Shown: positions 1 through 11,482 of the stretch, in pieces | Position numbering within the stretch: the stretch's first letter is position 1 | How the letters are laid out: every line of letters begins with the position of its first letter | Source of the DNA: Lantana camara | Lineage: Eukaryota > Streptophyta > Magnoliopsida > Lamiales > Verbenaceae | NCBI GenBank assembly: GCA_037501455.1 | Contig: CM074856.1 | Span: forward strand, 17,939,001 to 18,003,000 | Reading direction: 5' to 3' | Length of the DNA stretch: 64,000 nucleotides | Position numbers and translations under genes: made by a program | Notes under the pieces: model-generated | Seen by the model: only the letters and a program-made list of their open reading frames with translations | Told to the model about the DNA's origin: nothing | Databases searched by the model: none

Positions 1-193
1 GAGAATCACAGAATCTACGACCTAAATGGTAAAACAGAGAACTAGTGAGCATGCTGAATTATAACGATATACAAAAGATAAGGTCTTTAATCTAATGTAG
101 CTCCCACTGTTTTTCAAAGATCTATAATTCCCAAAGATCTAAGAGGAACACGTTTCCCAATGGGTACTAAGATCCTAGGCATTTTACCTCGAA

Positions 194-514
194 CCCACGA
201 CTCGCGGACATTCTTAGTAAGAACCCTAGGTAGGTACAACTTACCAATTCTAACACCTTTAGAACTCTTAGTAATTGTTTTTGCATCACCTATCTTTCAA
301 TGTGGACCCACGACTCGTGCGACATCCATATTTACTTAGGCGTTAAGCTAGACCCATCAATCATAAGATCATGACCAAAACTTAGTTCGAACGACCCACG
401 ACTCGCGGACATCGCCCTTGCTAAAATTGACCACGAAATATTGATCATTTAAAATGATTAATTAGGTAACTAAGAACTAATAAGCTCCACTAGCTATCCC
501 ACGACTCGCGGACA
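194..514. repeat. Four interspersed copies of a 17-bp motif in the retroelement leader
   Basis: CCCACGACTCGCGGACA occurs exactly at 194-210, 395-411 and 498-514. A variant copy (CGACTCGTGCGACA core) starts at 307. Spacing is about 90-113 bp and the sequence between copies is unrelated. Function unknown. Confidence 0.75.
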
Positions 515-1659
515 ATAACTAGCTTTACCTACTAAACTTAAAACCTATTGATGGAATGCTAGGAATTTAATTCAAAACTTGCATCTCGAATTAAACACCT
601 ATTTGTTCGAAATTAGCTTAATATTTAATGGGAATTTTCGAATCAACCGGAGAGTTGTCCGGTTCGACCTCACCAACATATATGTTATCCAATTTTATTA
701 GTCTTGATTAATGCAAGTACACTTAAATGCATTTCAAACAAGCACATAAACAGATAACATGTCCTAGCATGATACTAACATGTAATGATCATGGGTTCTA
801 CCTATCTTATGCGTGATATGTGGGAGCCACTCCACAATCACAAGTTCTAACATACATGCCACATAATCAGTTCAAATCACATAAGGGAAAGCAGTAACAA
901 AATACGAGCCCTATCTCTATTACATTTAACAATTGAGATTCCCCTCCCTAACATTTTGAGGGGTCTTCACTTATGGCCTCCTTGTTACTTGAATGTGGTC
1001 CATCTTACTCCATGGGTGCATTGTCTCCAAAATGAAAATAAAACCTCACCACCTATCTCTACTCTCAAATTACAAAAAAAAAGAGAAAAAGACATAAAGT
1101 AATAAGGCTCAATCTTCATATTGGCCTTAGACAATTACACGGGGCATACCCCGGCCTCAAAAACAGTAATATGGAAAGCCACATAATAAATCACATAACA
1201 GTACGCACATAAGTGAGGCTCCAACCTCAATTGAAAAAACGCAACTATAGGGCTCCAACCCCAATTTAAACCATTCATGTGCATAAATTAAAACCATACA
1301 AAGATCTAAACCCATGATCACCTAACATGCTTTTGCAAGAATTTAAATTTAACCAATAAATTAAAATTCTCGCTTTAAGCTCTAATAGCTTAAAACACGA
1401 CTTGATGCGAGTCTTATTTATAAAAGTTTTCAACAAATCCCAAATTACCAAAACAAATAAAATTCCAATTAATTTCTGAAAATTAATAATTTTATCAAGA
1501 TGTACTTTCCCAAAATATAAACCGTTTCAATTTCTCAAAAAATCCCAATTTTAAGTTTTATTCAAAATTAAAAATAAATATTCAAAAATAAAAATTTTTA
1601 AAATTAAAATAAAAAAATAAAAAAATCGGGACTGGATTGCACGAAACACGAAAGGGGCC

Positions 1660-2050
1660 GGATCACGAAAACGGGGCCCGTGCGCGAAACGGGGCATAGC
1701 GTCGCAAGCGCGCGCGGACGCGCACGGCAGGCGCGCACAGCGCCCGGCCAAGGCCAGGCGAGTGCGCGCACTGCGCGCGCATACCGCGCGCCTCGCGCGC
1801 GCGTGCCCTGCTGGGCGGTGGGCGGCCAGTCTCGGCCGCCCTGGGCGGGCGCGCCTAGGCGCGCCCGGGACGCTCCCGCACAGGCGTGCGGGAGGAGCTG
1901 GGAGGCTGGCCGGTCTGTCCCGGCCAGGCCTGGGCGGCGACGGGCGGACGGCGTGCGGGAGGGCCTCCCGCGCGGTTGCGGGAGGGTGGCGCGCGAAGCC
2001 CGCGCGCGCGACTCCTTCGCGCGCGGGGTTTCGCGTGTTCATCGTGTTCC
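1660..2050. other. Very GC- and CpG-rich block in an AT-rich retroelement leader
   Basis: The sequence is dense in CGCG, GGCG and CCGG and sits abruptly between AT-rich flanks. All frames are open only because stop codons are rare in such sequence, so the apparent proteins are not believed. It probably folds strongly in RNA. Confidence 0.7.
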
Positions 2051-2303
2051 GGGCTTTCGTTTCGTGTTTTCGTTCAAAAGCAAAACCAATCCAAGAAATC
2101 CAAAAACAGTTTATACAGTTTCAAATCTAAAATTGTTTTTCAAAATCAAATTTTATAAAAACCAATTTTCAAAAACTTTCAGGAAAAAATACAGTTTCGT
2201 AATTCAGGCTTTCTAAAACAATTACAAATACTCAATCGCATCAAGCCTAAGAATTTCTACCAAATTCAGTATAATTGAGACGAATCAGAAACACGATTGA
2301 CGA

Positions 2304-2319
2304 GGTGGCTCTGATACCA
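2304..2319 (-). other. Primer-binding site, initiator tRNA-Met type
   Basis: The minus strand reads TGGTATCAGAGCCACC, the classic plant retrotransposon PBS, two bases from the LTR end. Confidence 0.9.
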
Positions 2320-2707
2320 CTTGTTGGAAAACACGAATCAGAAAGCAGCGGAATTTAAAAAATTTTTCCAACAAAAGGACCTTGAACTCGCAATCGTGTA
2401 ACCAAATTCGTAGGGATAGAAAACTTACTTTTCTTTTGTTCTTTCTTGAAGCGTTTCAAGCCACCCAAGAACGCTCTTCTCGCGGCTTGATCCCCTCTCC
2501 TTGGTAAAGCTCGAATCTTCAAACTTCTAACTTGAAGTCTCTAGAGAAAGTCCACCAACTTGATCACAATCTAACTAGTAAGGATGCTAGTTCTCTAGTT
2601 AGTGTTTAGGCTTAAGCTAGGGTTTAATATAATCTTGGAGAAAGGAAGGTGTTCAACACATGAACCAAGAATTGTCAATTAGCTCTAAAGGGGAGCATGA
2701 GCTCCCC

Positions 2708-2715
2708 TATATATA
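2708..2715 (-). promoter_or_regulatory. TATA box of the LTR promoter
   Basis: TATATATA in a GC-richer context inside the LTR. It lies on the side expected for transcription leftward into the PBS and leader. Confidence 0.5.
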
Positions 2716-3050
2716 GGAAAGGGGAGGGACGGCCGAAACTAGTCCAAATTGGACTAGGATTTGGTTCCTCTCTCTCCTATTACTTGATCATCAAGTATTT
2801 TCCAACTTTGACTTTGAATTCTATTTCTAGTCAACTTTTAAGAGAGCTCAAAAATATCCAAACTATTTTTGGATAATTTTATACTTTATTTATTATAAAA
2901 TAAATAACTTATTTTTATCTAATTAATTAATTCGTAATTAATTAACTAGATCATTTTCTCCAAAATTAGACTTTCTTTTTAATTCAAAATTAAACCAAAG
3001 TCTATTAAATAATTAACTAATTAATTATTTAACACATATATATATTATCA

Positions 3051-3118
3051 CACGTGTGTGACACGTGTCACAGTGACACGTGTCACTCACGCGAGCCACA
3101 CGTGTGAATTCACACGTG
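3051..3118. promoter_or_regulatory. Cluster of five CACGTG G-box/ABRE-like palindromes in LTR U3
   Basis: CACGTG occurs at 3051, 3062, 3077, 3099 and 3113, mostly inside the longer palindromes ACACGTGT or GACACGTGTC. Such cores bind plant bZIP and bHLH factors, including ABA-response factors. They lie about 340-400 bp upstream of the LTR TATA box. The role in transcription is inferred. Confidence 0.55.
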
Positions 3119-4259
3119 TGGAACCCTCTTGGTCCGATTAACTCGTTTAATCATTTTCAAGCCTCAACTCATGTAACCAAGTTGTTGTGTGTGACCCTCT
3201 AGGTTCTCAATTCAATTAGCAGTGACCCTAATTAATTAATTCACTAATTAATTAATCAGTCCACAGATTAAACGACCATAGTCTAGCAACAGGTGTTTAA
3301 CCCCTAGCTGAATTGGAATGTTCGGATTCGACAGAACCTTTAAGTCATTGATTCATGTGAGATACAATCCTCCTACTTACTATCTCTCAACCAAGATCTA
3401 GGGCAAGGGAATAATCAGAACCCTAATAATCCGGTCTTAAAGCTAAGTGCATTTCATATCCATTTGATCTCAATCCAAGAAACCCTTTTCTTGATGTCTT
3501 GATCTACTGCCTTGGCCAAGGACTCCACATGGCATATGAATGACTTACACAATAAGAGATCACCTTGCAAATGCAAGTGTAGGTCCTTTCTTGATTCTCA
3601 TTCACTTTCATGAATCACTTGTGCAGCCCCAGCATAAGCCTTGAATCAGTTGTCTAAGGCGACACCCTTTAAAGCTTATACCTAAGACTACAGAGTTAAC
3701 TCATAAAGTAACATGGAACCTCAAGTCTAAGGATCAATTAATCACATCAATGACTCGTGAGATATTTCCTAATCTGGAAGTTTCCATTTCCTGAAATAGA
3801 AACTTCCTTTCCCATTTAGGAATGTTCTCACACGGGGCACCTCAGTGAACTTACTTATTAAAGTAAGCACCCTCATGTATCACGCACGTATCAACTATAC
3901 ACTTTACACCTCCATGAGACAAGGTGGTCCTTCTTAAGGGCGTGATCCCATAAGCAAGCCTTAGAGGAGTCAGGTTGACACTCCCACTGTCTGTAGGACT
4001 CATCGGCTTGGAGTATTTTACTAATCATGACTTATGTGATATAGGGCTCGTTTCATGAACCATTTCACCTAAATGGTAGAGTCCTAAAGTCATCAGGATT
4101 AGGGGAGTTCTCATACATGCACAGCTAAAGTAAACGCATACCAAACAAGAGCATATAAAGAAGTATTGCCTCAATTCGTTATTTCATTCAAAGATTGTCT
4201 GTGATTACAATAAGGAAAAGTACAAAGCGGATATACAATCGGCTTTTAGGGCACTATTC

Positions 4260-6872
4260 CTAACACATAGCTGGTCTCCCGAGTATGGCATTGTAAGCTG
4301 AGGGTTTGTCCACCACTAGGAACCTCACCATCCGGGTCCTCGTCCTAGGCTTGGTTCCCAACGCGATCGGTAGGGAAATCATCCCCATAGGCCGTACCAC
4401 CTCTCCTCCAAATCCGAACAAGGCGGTCTTTACGGGTTCAAGCTCAATCTTTCCTAGGTCCATCTGTTCATATGCCTCTCGGTAGAGGATGTCTGCTGAA
4501 CTCCCGCTGTCTATAAAGACTCTTCCCATGCCATAGCTAGCAATGCTGGCTGTTATGACCAGAGCGTCATTATGAGGAGCCTGAATTCCCTCCAGGTCTT
4601 CTGGTCCAAACTGAAGCGTGGGCTGCGGTCCTGCCTGATCGACCTTCATGATGAACGATCCTGCCTGCGTGTGAAGGGCAGCCTCCTGCGTGTGTGCTCT
4701 TCCAGCCCGATGGGAGTCCCCATCCGCCGGCCCTCCTATTATCATGTGAATGAAACCTTTCTGCTGTGGGGCTTCCTCCTGCTCGCGCCTTCCTGCCCTT
4801 GCTGCTTCAGCTGGGGGTGCCTCAATCAGTGGCCTATGAGGTGAGAGGTGCCTTCTTTGCTCCCCTCCTCTTGGTTGGTGATCTCTTCTGCCATAGTTCT
4901 GCCTGGGAGGATTCCCTCCTGGTATCCTCCTTCCTGGTGCACCCCTTCCAGGTCCGTTCCTTCCAGGTAGATTTCTTGCAGGTTGGCTCCCTCCTGCTGC
5001 ATTCCTCTTTGGGAACATCTCCCAGCCTTTTGCCCGATCTCGGCATATCAGTTCCTGCAAGTAGCCTTCCTGAATTAATCTCTCAATTTCATCACGCAGG
5101 TGGCGACATTCATCCGTGTCATGTCCATAGTCGTTGTGAAACCGACAAAACCTCTCTGAGGGGGGCTTGAAGGGCCCATTTTCCGCCTTCCGGGGCCAAT
5201 TCAAGAGGCCCGTTCCTTGGATCTGCATAAGAGTTTGAGCGGGTGTCGTACGCAGCGGGGTATATCGGTCATACCAGGGCCCAAGACTCAAAAGGTGTTC
5301 TCTCCTTTCAGGTATTCTGATTCTTTTAGCTGGAGCGGGCAACCGCCCGTCCTCCTTTCTTTCCCTCCTCCTGTCAGCTGCTATTGCTTCGTCCTTCCCC
5401 GCTTCTGCTTCTTCCGAATTGATGTACTTTTCCGCCCTGGTTAGGAGATCATCCCAGCTGGTGGGTGGCTTCTTGGAGAGCGAGGTGAAGAACGCTCCTT
5501 TCCTCAAGCCCTCTTGGAAGGCACTAGCGCGCACTTCCGCAGTAGCAGAAGGGACTTCCAACACAGCTTTGGTGAACCTGTTGATGTAGCTCCTTAAAGA
5601 CTCCCCCTCTCTCTGCCTTACCGCGAAAAGAGCATTTGGAGTTTTCTGGTAGCCCCTGCTGCTAGCGAACTGATGTAAAAACAATGCAGCAAACTGGTCA
5701 AAGGAATGTATAGATCCGGGCTCAAGCTGCCGAGCCCATTCTTGCGCATTGTCCGTAAACGTGGTCAAGAACACTCTGCATTTCACCCCTTCACTGTACT
5801 GGTACAGGAGGGCCAAGTTCTCGAACCGATCCAAATGCTTTTGGGGATCCGTTGCACCATTGTACTCCGGCAGCCCGGATGTCTTGCAACCTGGCAGGAG
5901 TTCGTCAGCCAGGACCCTTTGGCTGAAGGGTCCGCCTCTCCTGGTCACCCTAGCGGGTCCTGCTCTCATTTGCCTCTCCATCTCTTCCAGCCTCTGCTGT
6001 AACCGGGCAGCCCAGTCGGGCTGCTCAGGGAGGCCTGGTTCTCTTCTTCCCATCTGGTAATTTATGGGTGGCGGTGGCGCCATTGGCTGCCATACAATTC
6101 CGCCTGCTGCCCCGTTTCCTATCCCGTCTGCTCCTGGCAGCACCAAGGGGTCCCCAACTGGAGGTAAGCCTTCTCCAGCTGAAGGGGGTATCATTCTTCT
6201 CATGGTCGGTTCTGTTTCATGCAGCGGCGGGGCTATTCCGCGCCCCTGGGCCAACGGCTGGTTTCGCTGCGCCGAAGCAGCAGCTACAGCTGCGTTAATC
6301 CACTGCTGGAACTCCTTAGCTGTAAGGTGAATGGGCGCGTCTGGCGGTAAGAAGCCACTTCCTGATCCACCAGCCCCGTCAGCTGCTCGTTTAGCCTGAA
6401 ACTGCGTAGCAGCGGCGCTGCTTCCCAACGACACCCCTCCAGGTATATCTGTCACCCTGGTAGTCTGCCGGGGGTTGAAGTTAAGGCTCAGCAATGCCTC
6501 CAGCTCTTCCGTAGACGGCTGGTTGCCCGCCTGCCTGTCTGCCCCCACGGGCAGGTTCAGTCCTTCAGGCAGGGACGTCCTTCCAGGTGAGGAGCCTCCT
6601 GCACCTGGAGGGGTCAGCCGGCCTGCACCTCCAACTTCGAGGTTATCGCTTCGCGGATTCTTCAAACCTCCCGTCAAGCTGGATTCTGGGAGATCCGCGC
6701 AGTCCTTGGTTAGTGGCACGCCTCCCGTAACCGTAACGACGGTGGAGTCGGTCAACACGGGAATACTTCCGATGAATAGCGGATTTGAAGCACTCCCAAC
6801 AGCTTTTTCAGTGCTCGTCGTTGCCGGAGCGGACGGGTTGATTGGAGTTGACACACCGCTCTTGGATGCCAT
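4260..6872 (-). pseudogene. Gag-protease polyprotein of a Tat-type gypsy element, cut off before reverse transcriptase
   Basis: The 870-residue open frame has a Pro/Gly-rich N-terminus, a retrotransposon gag domain at about residues 330-490 (EYNGATDPQKHLDRF followed by the WARQLEPGSI region), a zinc-knuckle-like CRFHNDYGHDTDEC near residue 580, a basic RG-rich stretch, and an aspartic protease with DSGSS at 788-792. The protein stops two residues after the conserved ILGRPA at the protease end. The last codon and the stop TGT TAG lie in the inserted LTR. The gag part looks undamaged, so the frame was disrupted only by the insertion. Confidence 0.9.
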
Positions 6873-6917
6873 GAAAAACTACGAAAACTCACGCCTTTTG
6901 CTCGATTTAATCGCTTT

Positions 6918-6933
6918 CCCACAGACGGCGCCA
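6918..6933 (-). other. Primer-binding site of the truncated Tat element
   Basis: The minus strand reads TGGCGCCGTCTGTGGG, the same PBS core as in the second Tat element at 15779. Confidence 0.85.
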
Positions 6934-6935
6934 GA

Positions 6936-7525
6936 TGATATTTGCCAAAAACTGACGAAATACCAACACGATTTGTATTTGGGAAATTAGGATTTAATCA
7001 AGCTGTAAAATACAAGTAATTAGAAAGAGAACACTGAATTGCATAAAAACTGAAAATAACGATGAATAATTAAGAAATGTGAAAGCTGATAATATTCTTC
7101 TGTCTTCTGAGTCTTCTGTATGCAATAAAATTCTGAATAATGTAATCTCAAGGCTAGCACAACGATGAAAATTGTAGTCAAAGAATAATGGAGAGAGGAT
7201 GCTCAAAAAATGATATCTAGAGTTTTCTGTAGAAGTTGCAGAATGACGATTGATTTGCTTCACTATTCTCTCAGAGAAATATATCCAGTCTCAGCTTTCT
7301 TCCAGATTCAATGTATCTGGTCCTCCCCTCTTTTCTCTCTCCTCCTAAAGTCTTGGCACGTTCTCCAATTTGAAAACCACGTAATTGCTGACCTTTTCTC
7401 CCAATCTCTTCTCAACCTCTTCTCTTTCTTCTTCCCATAATAATAATAATCCTATTATTGAATATTTAATTCAACAAATTTTGTTGGGTAAAATGATTAA
7501 CTTTGATTAACACTTTAGCCTATCA
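6936..7525 (-). repeat. Probable 5' LTR of the truncated Tat element (about 590 bp)
   Basis: It begins TGATATTTGCC two bases from the PBS. The right end is placed at TATCA (7521-7525) because it mirrors TGATA. With no second LTR for comparison, the right border is tentative. Confidence 0.5.
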
Positions 7526-8377
7526 AATGCATTTTTAGTTGCATTTTAGGGTTTCATTATAAATTTAAGTTAATGTTTTTGTAGAAACTCTCTTCATAAA
7601 AATTTTTAGAAAAGTAATTGCATAAAGTATTAAAAAAATAAAATCATACATCTACTTAGACCATATAAACTAATTTGAAATCTCCTGTTTTATAGATTCA
7701 ATATAACAAACTTTAGAAAAGAAAATCAGTATAAATTGAAAACTATATTACTGAAATAATATTAAACATTCAAGAACTTAAATCCTAAGTAGTTCCTTTT
7801 TTTGATTCCTTTTATTTCAATAGTTCCTTTTTTTGATTCCTTTTATTTCAATAAATTTATAATACATCACACATTATCTTGTGTTTATTTTTTTGGTGCA
7901 CACATTATATTGTGTTGCAAAGTGTCATTATAGAAATACACTTGCTTTACGAAAAGGAGTTCTTAGCTTTTAAGTTTCAATCAACAGATGAAATTATTGA
8001 ATTACTTCAACCCTAAGTAATAACCATTACGCGGTTTAACTTCCTTTTTAATATATAACAAATATAAAGTTTCAGAAATTAAAAGGAAAATAATATTTAT
8101 TAATACTTTCCTAAAGGTACGTAGCTTGTAAACAATATATCCTTTTTGAAATATAATCCCTACCGTATCTGTGTATGGACAAAAATATAAGGCCTGTTTG
8201 GCAGTACTGGAAATGTAAGATCATTAATATAAATCCATTTCCTTCACAAACTCAAAGATAAGTTAGATTTGCCAAACATTGTATTGAAAAAGCAGTCCAT
8301 ATTATAAGACTTTATACCTTGGATGCTCGTTTTTCTTCATTATCTTTACGAAAAGCATCTGAATATTGTTGTTGAGA
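7526..8377. other. AT-rich intergenic sequence upstream of the X8 gene
   Basis: I see no coding sequence. The stretch holds a 31-bp tandem duplication at 7791-7852 and, near 8191, a GGCCTGTTTGGCA motif like some hAT-MITE ends, without a convincing partner. Confidence 0.6.
7791..7852. repeat. Tandem duplication of a 31-bp unit
   Basis: Two identical adjacent copies, 7791-7821 and 7822-7852, each starting AGTTCCTTTTTTTGATTCC. Confidence 0.9.
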
Positions 8378-8403
8378 ATATATATATATATATATATATA
8401 TAT
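8378..8403 (+). promoter_or_regulatory. TA repeat serving as probable TATA region of the X8 gene
   Basis: An alternating TA run about 60-80 bp upstream of the start codon at 8458, at a distance suited to a TATA box. It is also a microsatellite. Confidence 0.4.
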
Positions 8404-8457
8404 TATCAGAGAGACTGAGCTTAGAGAAACATTTAGAAGGGACTAAGTAATAAAACA

Positions 8458-9951
8458 ATGGCAAGGTCAAGTTTCTTCTTCTGCTGCTGCCTTCTGTTGC
8501 TAACTCTTTGCGTAGATATTTGCACGGTAAGATTAATATTTTCTCTATTTTATTTATTAAGGCTGAATTAAAGTGATGATATTTGTAGTTTTCTAGCTTA
8601 TTTATTTTTGCTAATCTGCGTTCTTGTTTCAGAAATGATAAAATAAAAAAAAAAAAAGATCTTATTTCAACAAAATAACCTTTTTTCTTTTTTGAAGTTT
8701 TTTCAACAAAAATAACCTGTTTATAGCAAAAATATGTTAAAAAAAAAAAAAAGGATTGCTGTAAGTGTTTCTATGCATGTCTATAAAAGATTTTTGTGGA
8801 TGTGTGAACTTTCTCCGGTGAAATTGGTAAATTCCGGCGAAAATATTTTGAATTCTTTTATATCTATGTAAAATTTTAGTAAGAAATTTGGTTTCCTGCC
8901 CAGGGGTATATGGAAACCAAGATAATCCGTCTAATTCGTCCGAACCGAATCAATCTGCTCAAAAACCATCTATTGAAATTTTCTAAAAAATAAAATGGTT
9001 GAAAATTATTTCATCAGTCTATTCTTTTCGAATTGGGTGGTGGATGTAATAATTCAAAACTGTTTAAACCTCAAATCTTACTTAATTCTTGTCCTGCCCG
9101 TCTCACCCCTGATTCACGACTCCGTCCCCCGTAAAGTTTTGAGTCTCGTCTCTCCCCTTTTTTGACAAAATTATTGACTCGATCTTACTTATACTAAAAT
9201 GAAAAGAAATCATTTCATTAATATTGAACTCAATATTGTGATCCAGTAGTATTTATATTAACCCCATGGGATTGGTCAAGTGGAATATGACAGGGTTTTA
9301 ATCCTGGCAAGGTCATAGGTTCAAAACTTCCTTGTCTCCATGGGGTGAGGTATATATAAGAACCTTAATTTGTAAGTGTTCTCTGAACCTGAAGGCATCC
9401 CCTCAACCTAAAATTTTGCGTACCAAAAAAAGGTAATATTTATATTAATTTGATGGATTTGCAGGCGACGTCGTCATGGTGTGTTGCTCGTACAACCAGT
9501 GAGGAATCGGATTTGGAAAGTTACGTAAATTCGATCTGCACAAGGGATCCACAAGGCTGTCGGATCATAAAACCCGGTCCGATCGGGTTTTGTTACGACA
9601 AAACTTCGAACCGGACAATACAGACCCGAATACAGGCATCTTATCTCTTCAACAGAGTCTATGTGGATATGGGACTTTGCCATGACCTTGCAGAGGTTTT
9701 AGTTAATCGATATCCTTGTGAGTAATCAAAATTTATTATTATTATTTTCATTATTATGATGGATTTTAATTTTAATATGCAATAAAAACAAACCCATTTT
9801 AATATATATTTTTAAAAATTATTATGCACTTTATATTATAAATTAAGTGTTATTTGATTTGTGTGCAGCTAAAGATATCATTGGAAATATCTCAATGGGC
9901 TTTCTATGCTTTCCACCAAGAGACATCTCCAGTGAGAGTCTTCAAAGTTGA
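8458..9951 (+). CDS. Small secreted X8-domain (CBM43) protein, three exons
   Basis: Proposed exons are 8458-8526, 9465-9717 and 9869-9951, with GT-AG introns (donors GTAAGA and GTGAGT; acceptors TTTGCAG and GTGTGCAG). They join in frame to 134 residues. Exon 1 is a hydrophobic signal peptide (MARSSFFF followed by Cys/Leu). Exon 2 starts the X8 domain: WCVARTTS, then conserved cysteines in SICTRD, QGC and GFC, then QASYLFN, where X8 proteins have a similar (H)ASYAFN motif, and a further Cys. Exon 3 gives CFPP and a short tail. X8 domains bind callose-type beta-1,3-glucan, and secreted single-domain members act at the wall or plasmodesmata. No GPI signal is visible. Intron 1 (938 bp) contains a SINE. 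Confidence 0.8.
9262..9436 (+). mobile_element. tRNA-derived SINE in intron 1 of the X8 gene
   Basis: An A-box-like TTGGTCAAGTGG (9272-9283) and a B-box-like GGTTCAAAAC (9318-9327) are spaced as in a pol III promoter. The copy ends with a short A-rich tail near 9424-9431. It is flanked by a 12-bp target duplication TATTTATATTAA at 9250-9261 and 9437-9448. Confidence 0.75.
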
Positions 9952-10655
9952 TCCTGAGTTTGACATGAAAGTGATGAAGAACTCACAAACTCATGCATAT
10001 ATATATGGAGAGCTTTGGTAAAGGTTAAATATAATGATGCATAAATATAATTATATGATAATATTGTGCAAGTCCTGCCTACAGCGAAATAGTGGAATAC
10101 TTGGATGCTTAAGTTTGATAATATTGTGTATTCACGACGTATTTCGGTGTGTTTCAATGTTACAAGTTAGTTGGATTGTCGCGTTATAAAATCTATCAAT
10201 TCCTGCGTATTGTATATAATAAGACATTTCTTTATCTTTTTTGAAAATCTCTCTCATCATACTTTTGAGTGCAAAACAAACTCTAAAATAACTTATTTTC
10301 GAATATGCCAATTATAATTTTATCCTTGTTTCGACTTGTCATTCTTTAAGTTTTTTTTTTCGAACACAGAAAATTCTATAAAGTGAGAGTCTAAAATATT
10401 CTTTTAGAGATGTCTTCCATCGATCATCAGTACAAATGGATCATTCAAAGTGAATTGATGTTCCAAATCGGGAAATTTACGGCTCAACATTTTCATATTT
10501 GTAATGCGTCAGAAAGAATTTCTCACTTTAATATTTTATAAGAAAGGAATTCTCACTCACAATTCTCGGCTAATTCTAATCGGAACGTGGTTTGGCAAAA
10601 TCGGTGTAATAAGTGAGCAAGTATTTTATACTTATGGTATAGTTGGTAGATAATT
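9952..10655. other. 3' flank of the X8 gene, no gene seen
   Basis: AT-rich sequence containing the 3' UTR of the X8 gene. No coding frame or mobile-element boundary was recognised. Confidence 0.5.
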
Positions 10656-10788
10656 CACTACAAAAAAAAGGCTTATTACCTACGGATATTTTCTACGGAA
10701 AATTTTCCGTAGGTAATTTCCAACAATTAGCTACAGAATTCCGACGACTTATTTACAAATAAAATCAATATTATTATCGACAAATTAC

Positions 10789-11281
10789 TGATACGAACGA
10801 TTATACGAACGTATTTCAAAGAGACTTTAGAACAGTCTCGGGCTCGTAAGAAAAGGGGATGAGAGAGAGGGATAATCCGGTAAAGACCGACCGGCCGGAG
10901 AAATTGTAAGGGGAGAAGAGAATTTGGAGATTAGGGGGGAAAGATAATCCGGTAAGACCCACCGGTGGGAGAAGTTAGAGACGAGAGAGAGAAAAAAGAA
11001 TTAAGATTGAAGATTGAATTATTATTTCTGATAATAAAAACAACGTAATGCTTAATTATATATAAGTAAAAGAAACCCTAAACCTACTTACTCTTAAAAG
11101 GAAAGGATTACGTAAATATTGAATATCCTACAACTAAACAGAATATCCTATTTTTCTAATGCATATCTTAAATATTAAATTATATCAATCTATATCCTAC
11201 CACTAAACAGAATCAATCTATCCAATTCCTGCCATATCTCTTAGGCTTCTTTCTTAAAACATCATATCTTCGTCCATATCA
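10789..11281 (-). repeat. Left (3') LTR of the TRIM element
   Basis: 493 bp, TG...CA, nearly identical to 11483-11975 and differing by scattered single bases. Confidence 0.9.
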
Positions 11282-11482
11282 CTCTCCCGCCCTTCACAAT
11301 CCACCTTGTCCTCAAGGTGTAACTCGAGAACAACCCAACCAACCTCTTGTTGAAATCCCTCGAAACGCAGCTTGTTGTGGTGTTGGAATGCCCGAAAATT
11401 TGGTGTACTCTTTTGCTGAAATTGCTTAAAACTTGCCACGCTGACGAACTCAGACATCTTGCCAGAACAATGAAAGCACCAA

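Larger units (their letters stand above)
1..4265 (-). mobile_element. LTR retrotransposon, 5' end only (LTR, PBS and non-coding leader); continues left of the window
   Basis: Read on the minus strand, a 1.94-kb LTR (2322-4265) is followed by a primer-binding site matching the 3' end of initiator Met tRNA, then by at least 2.3 kb with no convincing protein. The leader holds four copies of a 17-bp motif and a very GC-rich block. The lack of gag in 2.3 kb suggests a long leader or a non-coding (LARD-like) element. The lineage cannot be assigned without coding sequence. The element was inserted into the gag-protease gene of the element to its right. Confidence 0.8.
2322..4265 (-). repeat. 5' LTR of the leftmost LTR element (1944 bp)
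   Basis: The plus strand starts TGTTGGAA and ends TTCCTAACA, giving near-perfect TG...CA terminal inverted repeats. The PBS lies two bases outside the left end, so this is the 5' LTR of a minus-strand element. A TATATATA box sits about 390 bp from the PBS end, which places U3 on the right and R-U5 on the left. The right junction supplies the stop codon of the interrupted gag-protease frame. The partner LTR is outside the window, so age and target duplication cannot be read. Confidence 0.85.
4266..7525 (-). mobile_element. Truncated Tat-type Ty3/gypsy element (5' LTR, PBS, gag-protease)
   Basis: Read on the minus strand: LTR (7525-6936), PBS (6933-6918), leader, then gag and protease (6872 leftward). 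Everything from reverse transcriptase onward is absent because another LTR element starts at 4265. The PBS TGGCGCCGTCTGTGGG and the gag type match those of the full-length Tat-type element at 14967-27706, but the nucleotide sequence and LTR length differ, so it is a different family. Confidence 0.8.

Noticed and set aside
1551..2216. Overlapping open frames of 90-178 codons on both strands
   Set aside because: They coincide with a GC-rich block that lacks stop codons in every frame. Products are low-complexity Arg/Ala/Pro/Gly strings without domains.
8191..8320. Possible hAT-type MITE starting GGCCTGTTTGGCA
   Set aside because: Only weak inverse similarity downstream (TTTGCCAAACA) and no target duplication.
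9474..9683. 69-codon minus-strand frame in the X8 exon
   Set aside because: Shadow of exon 2, which has conserved X8 cysteines and splice sites on the plus strand.
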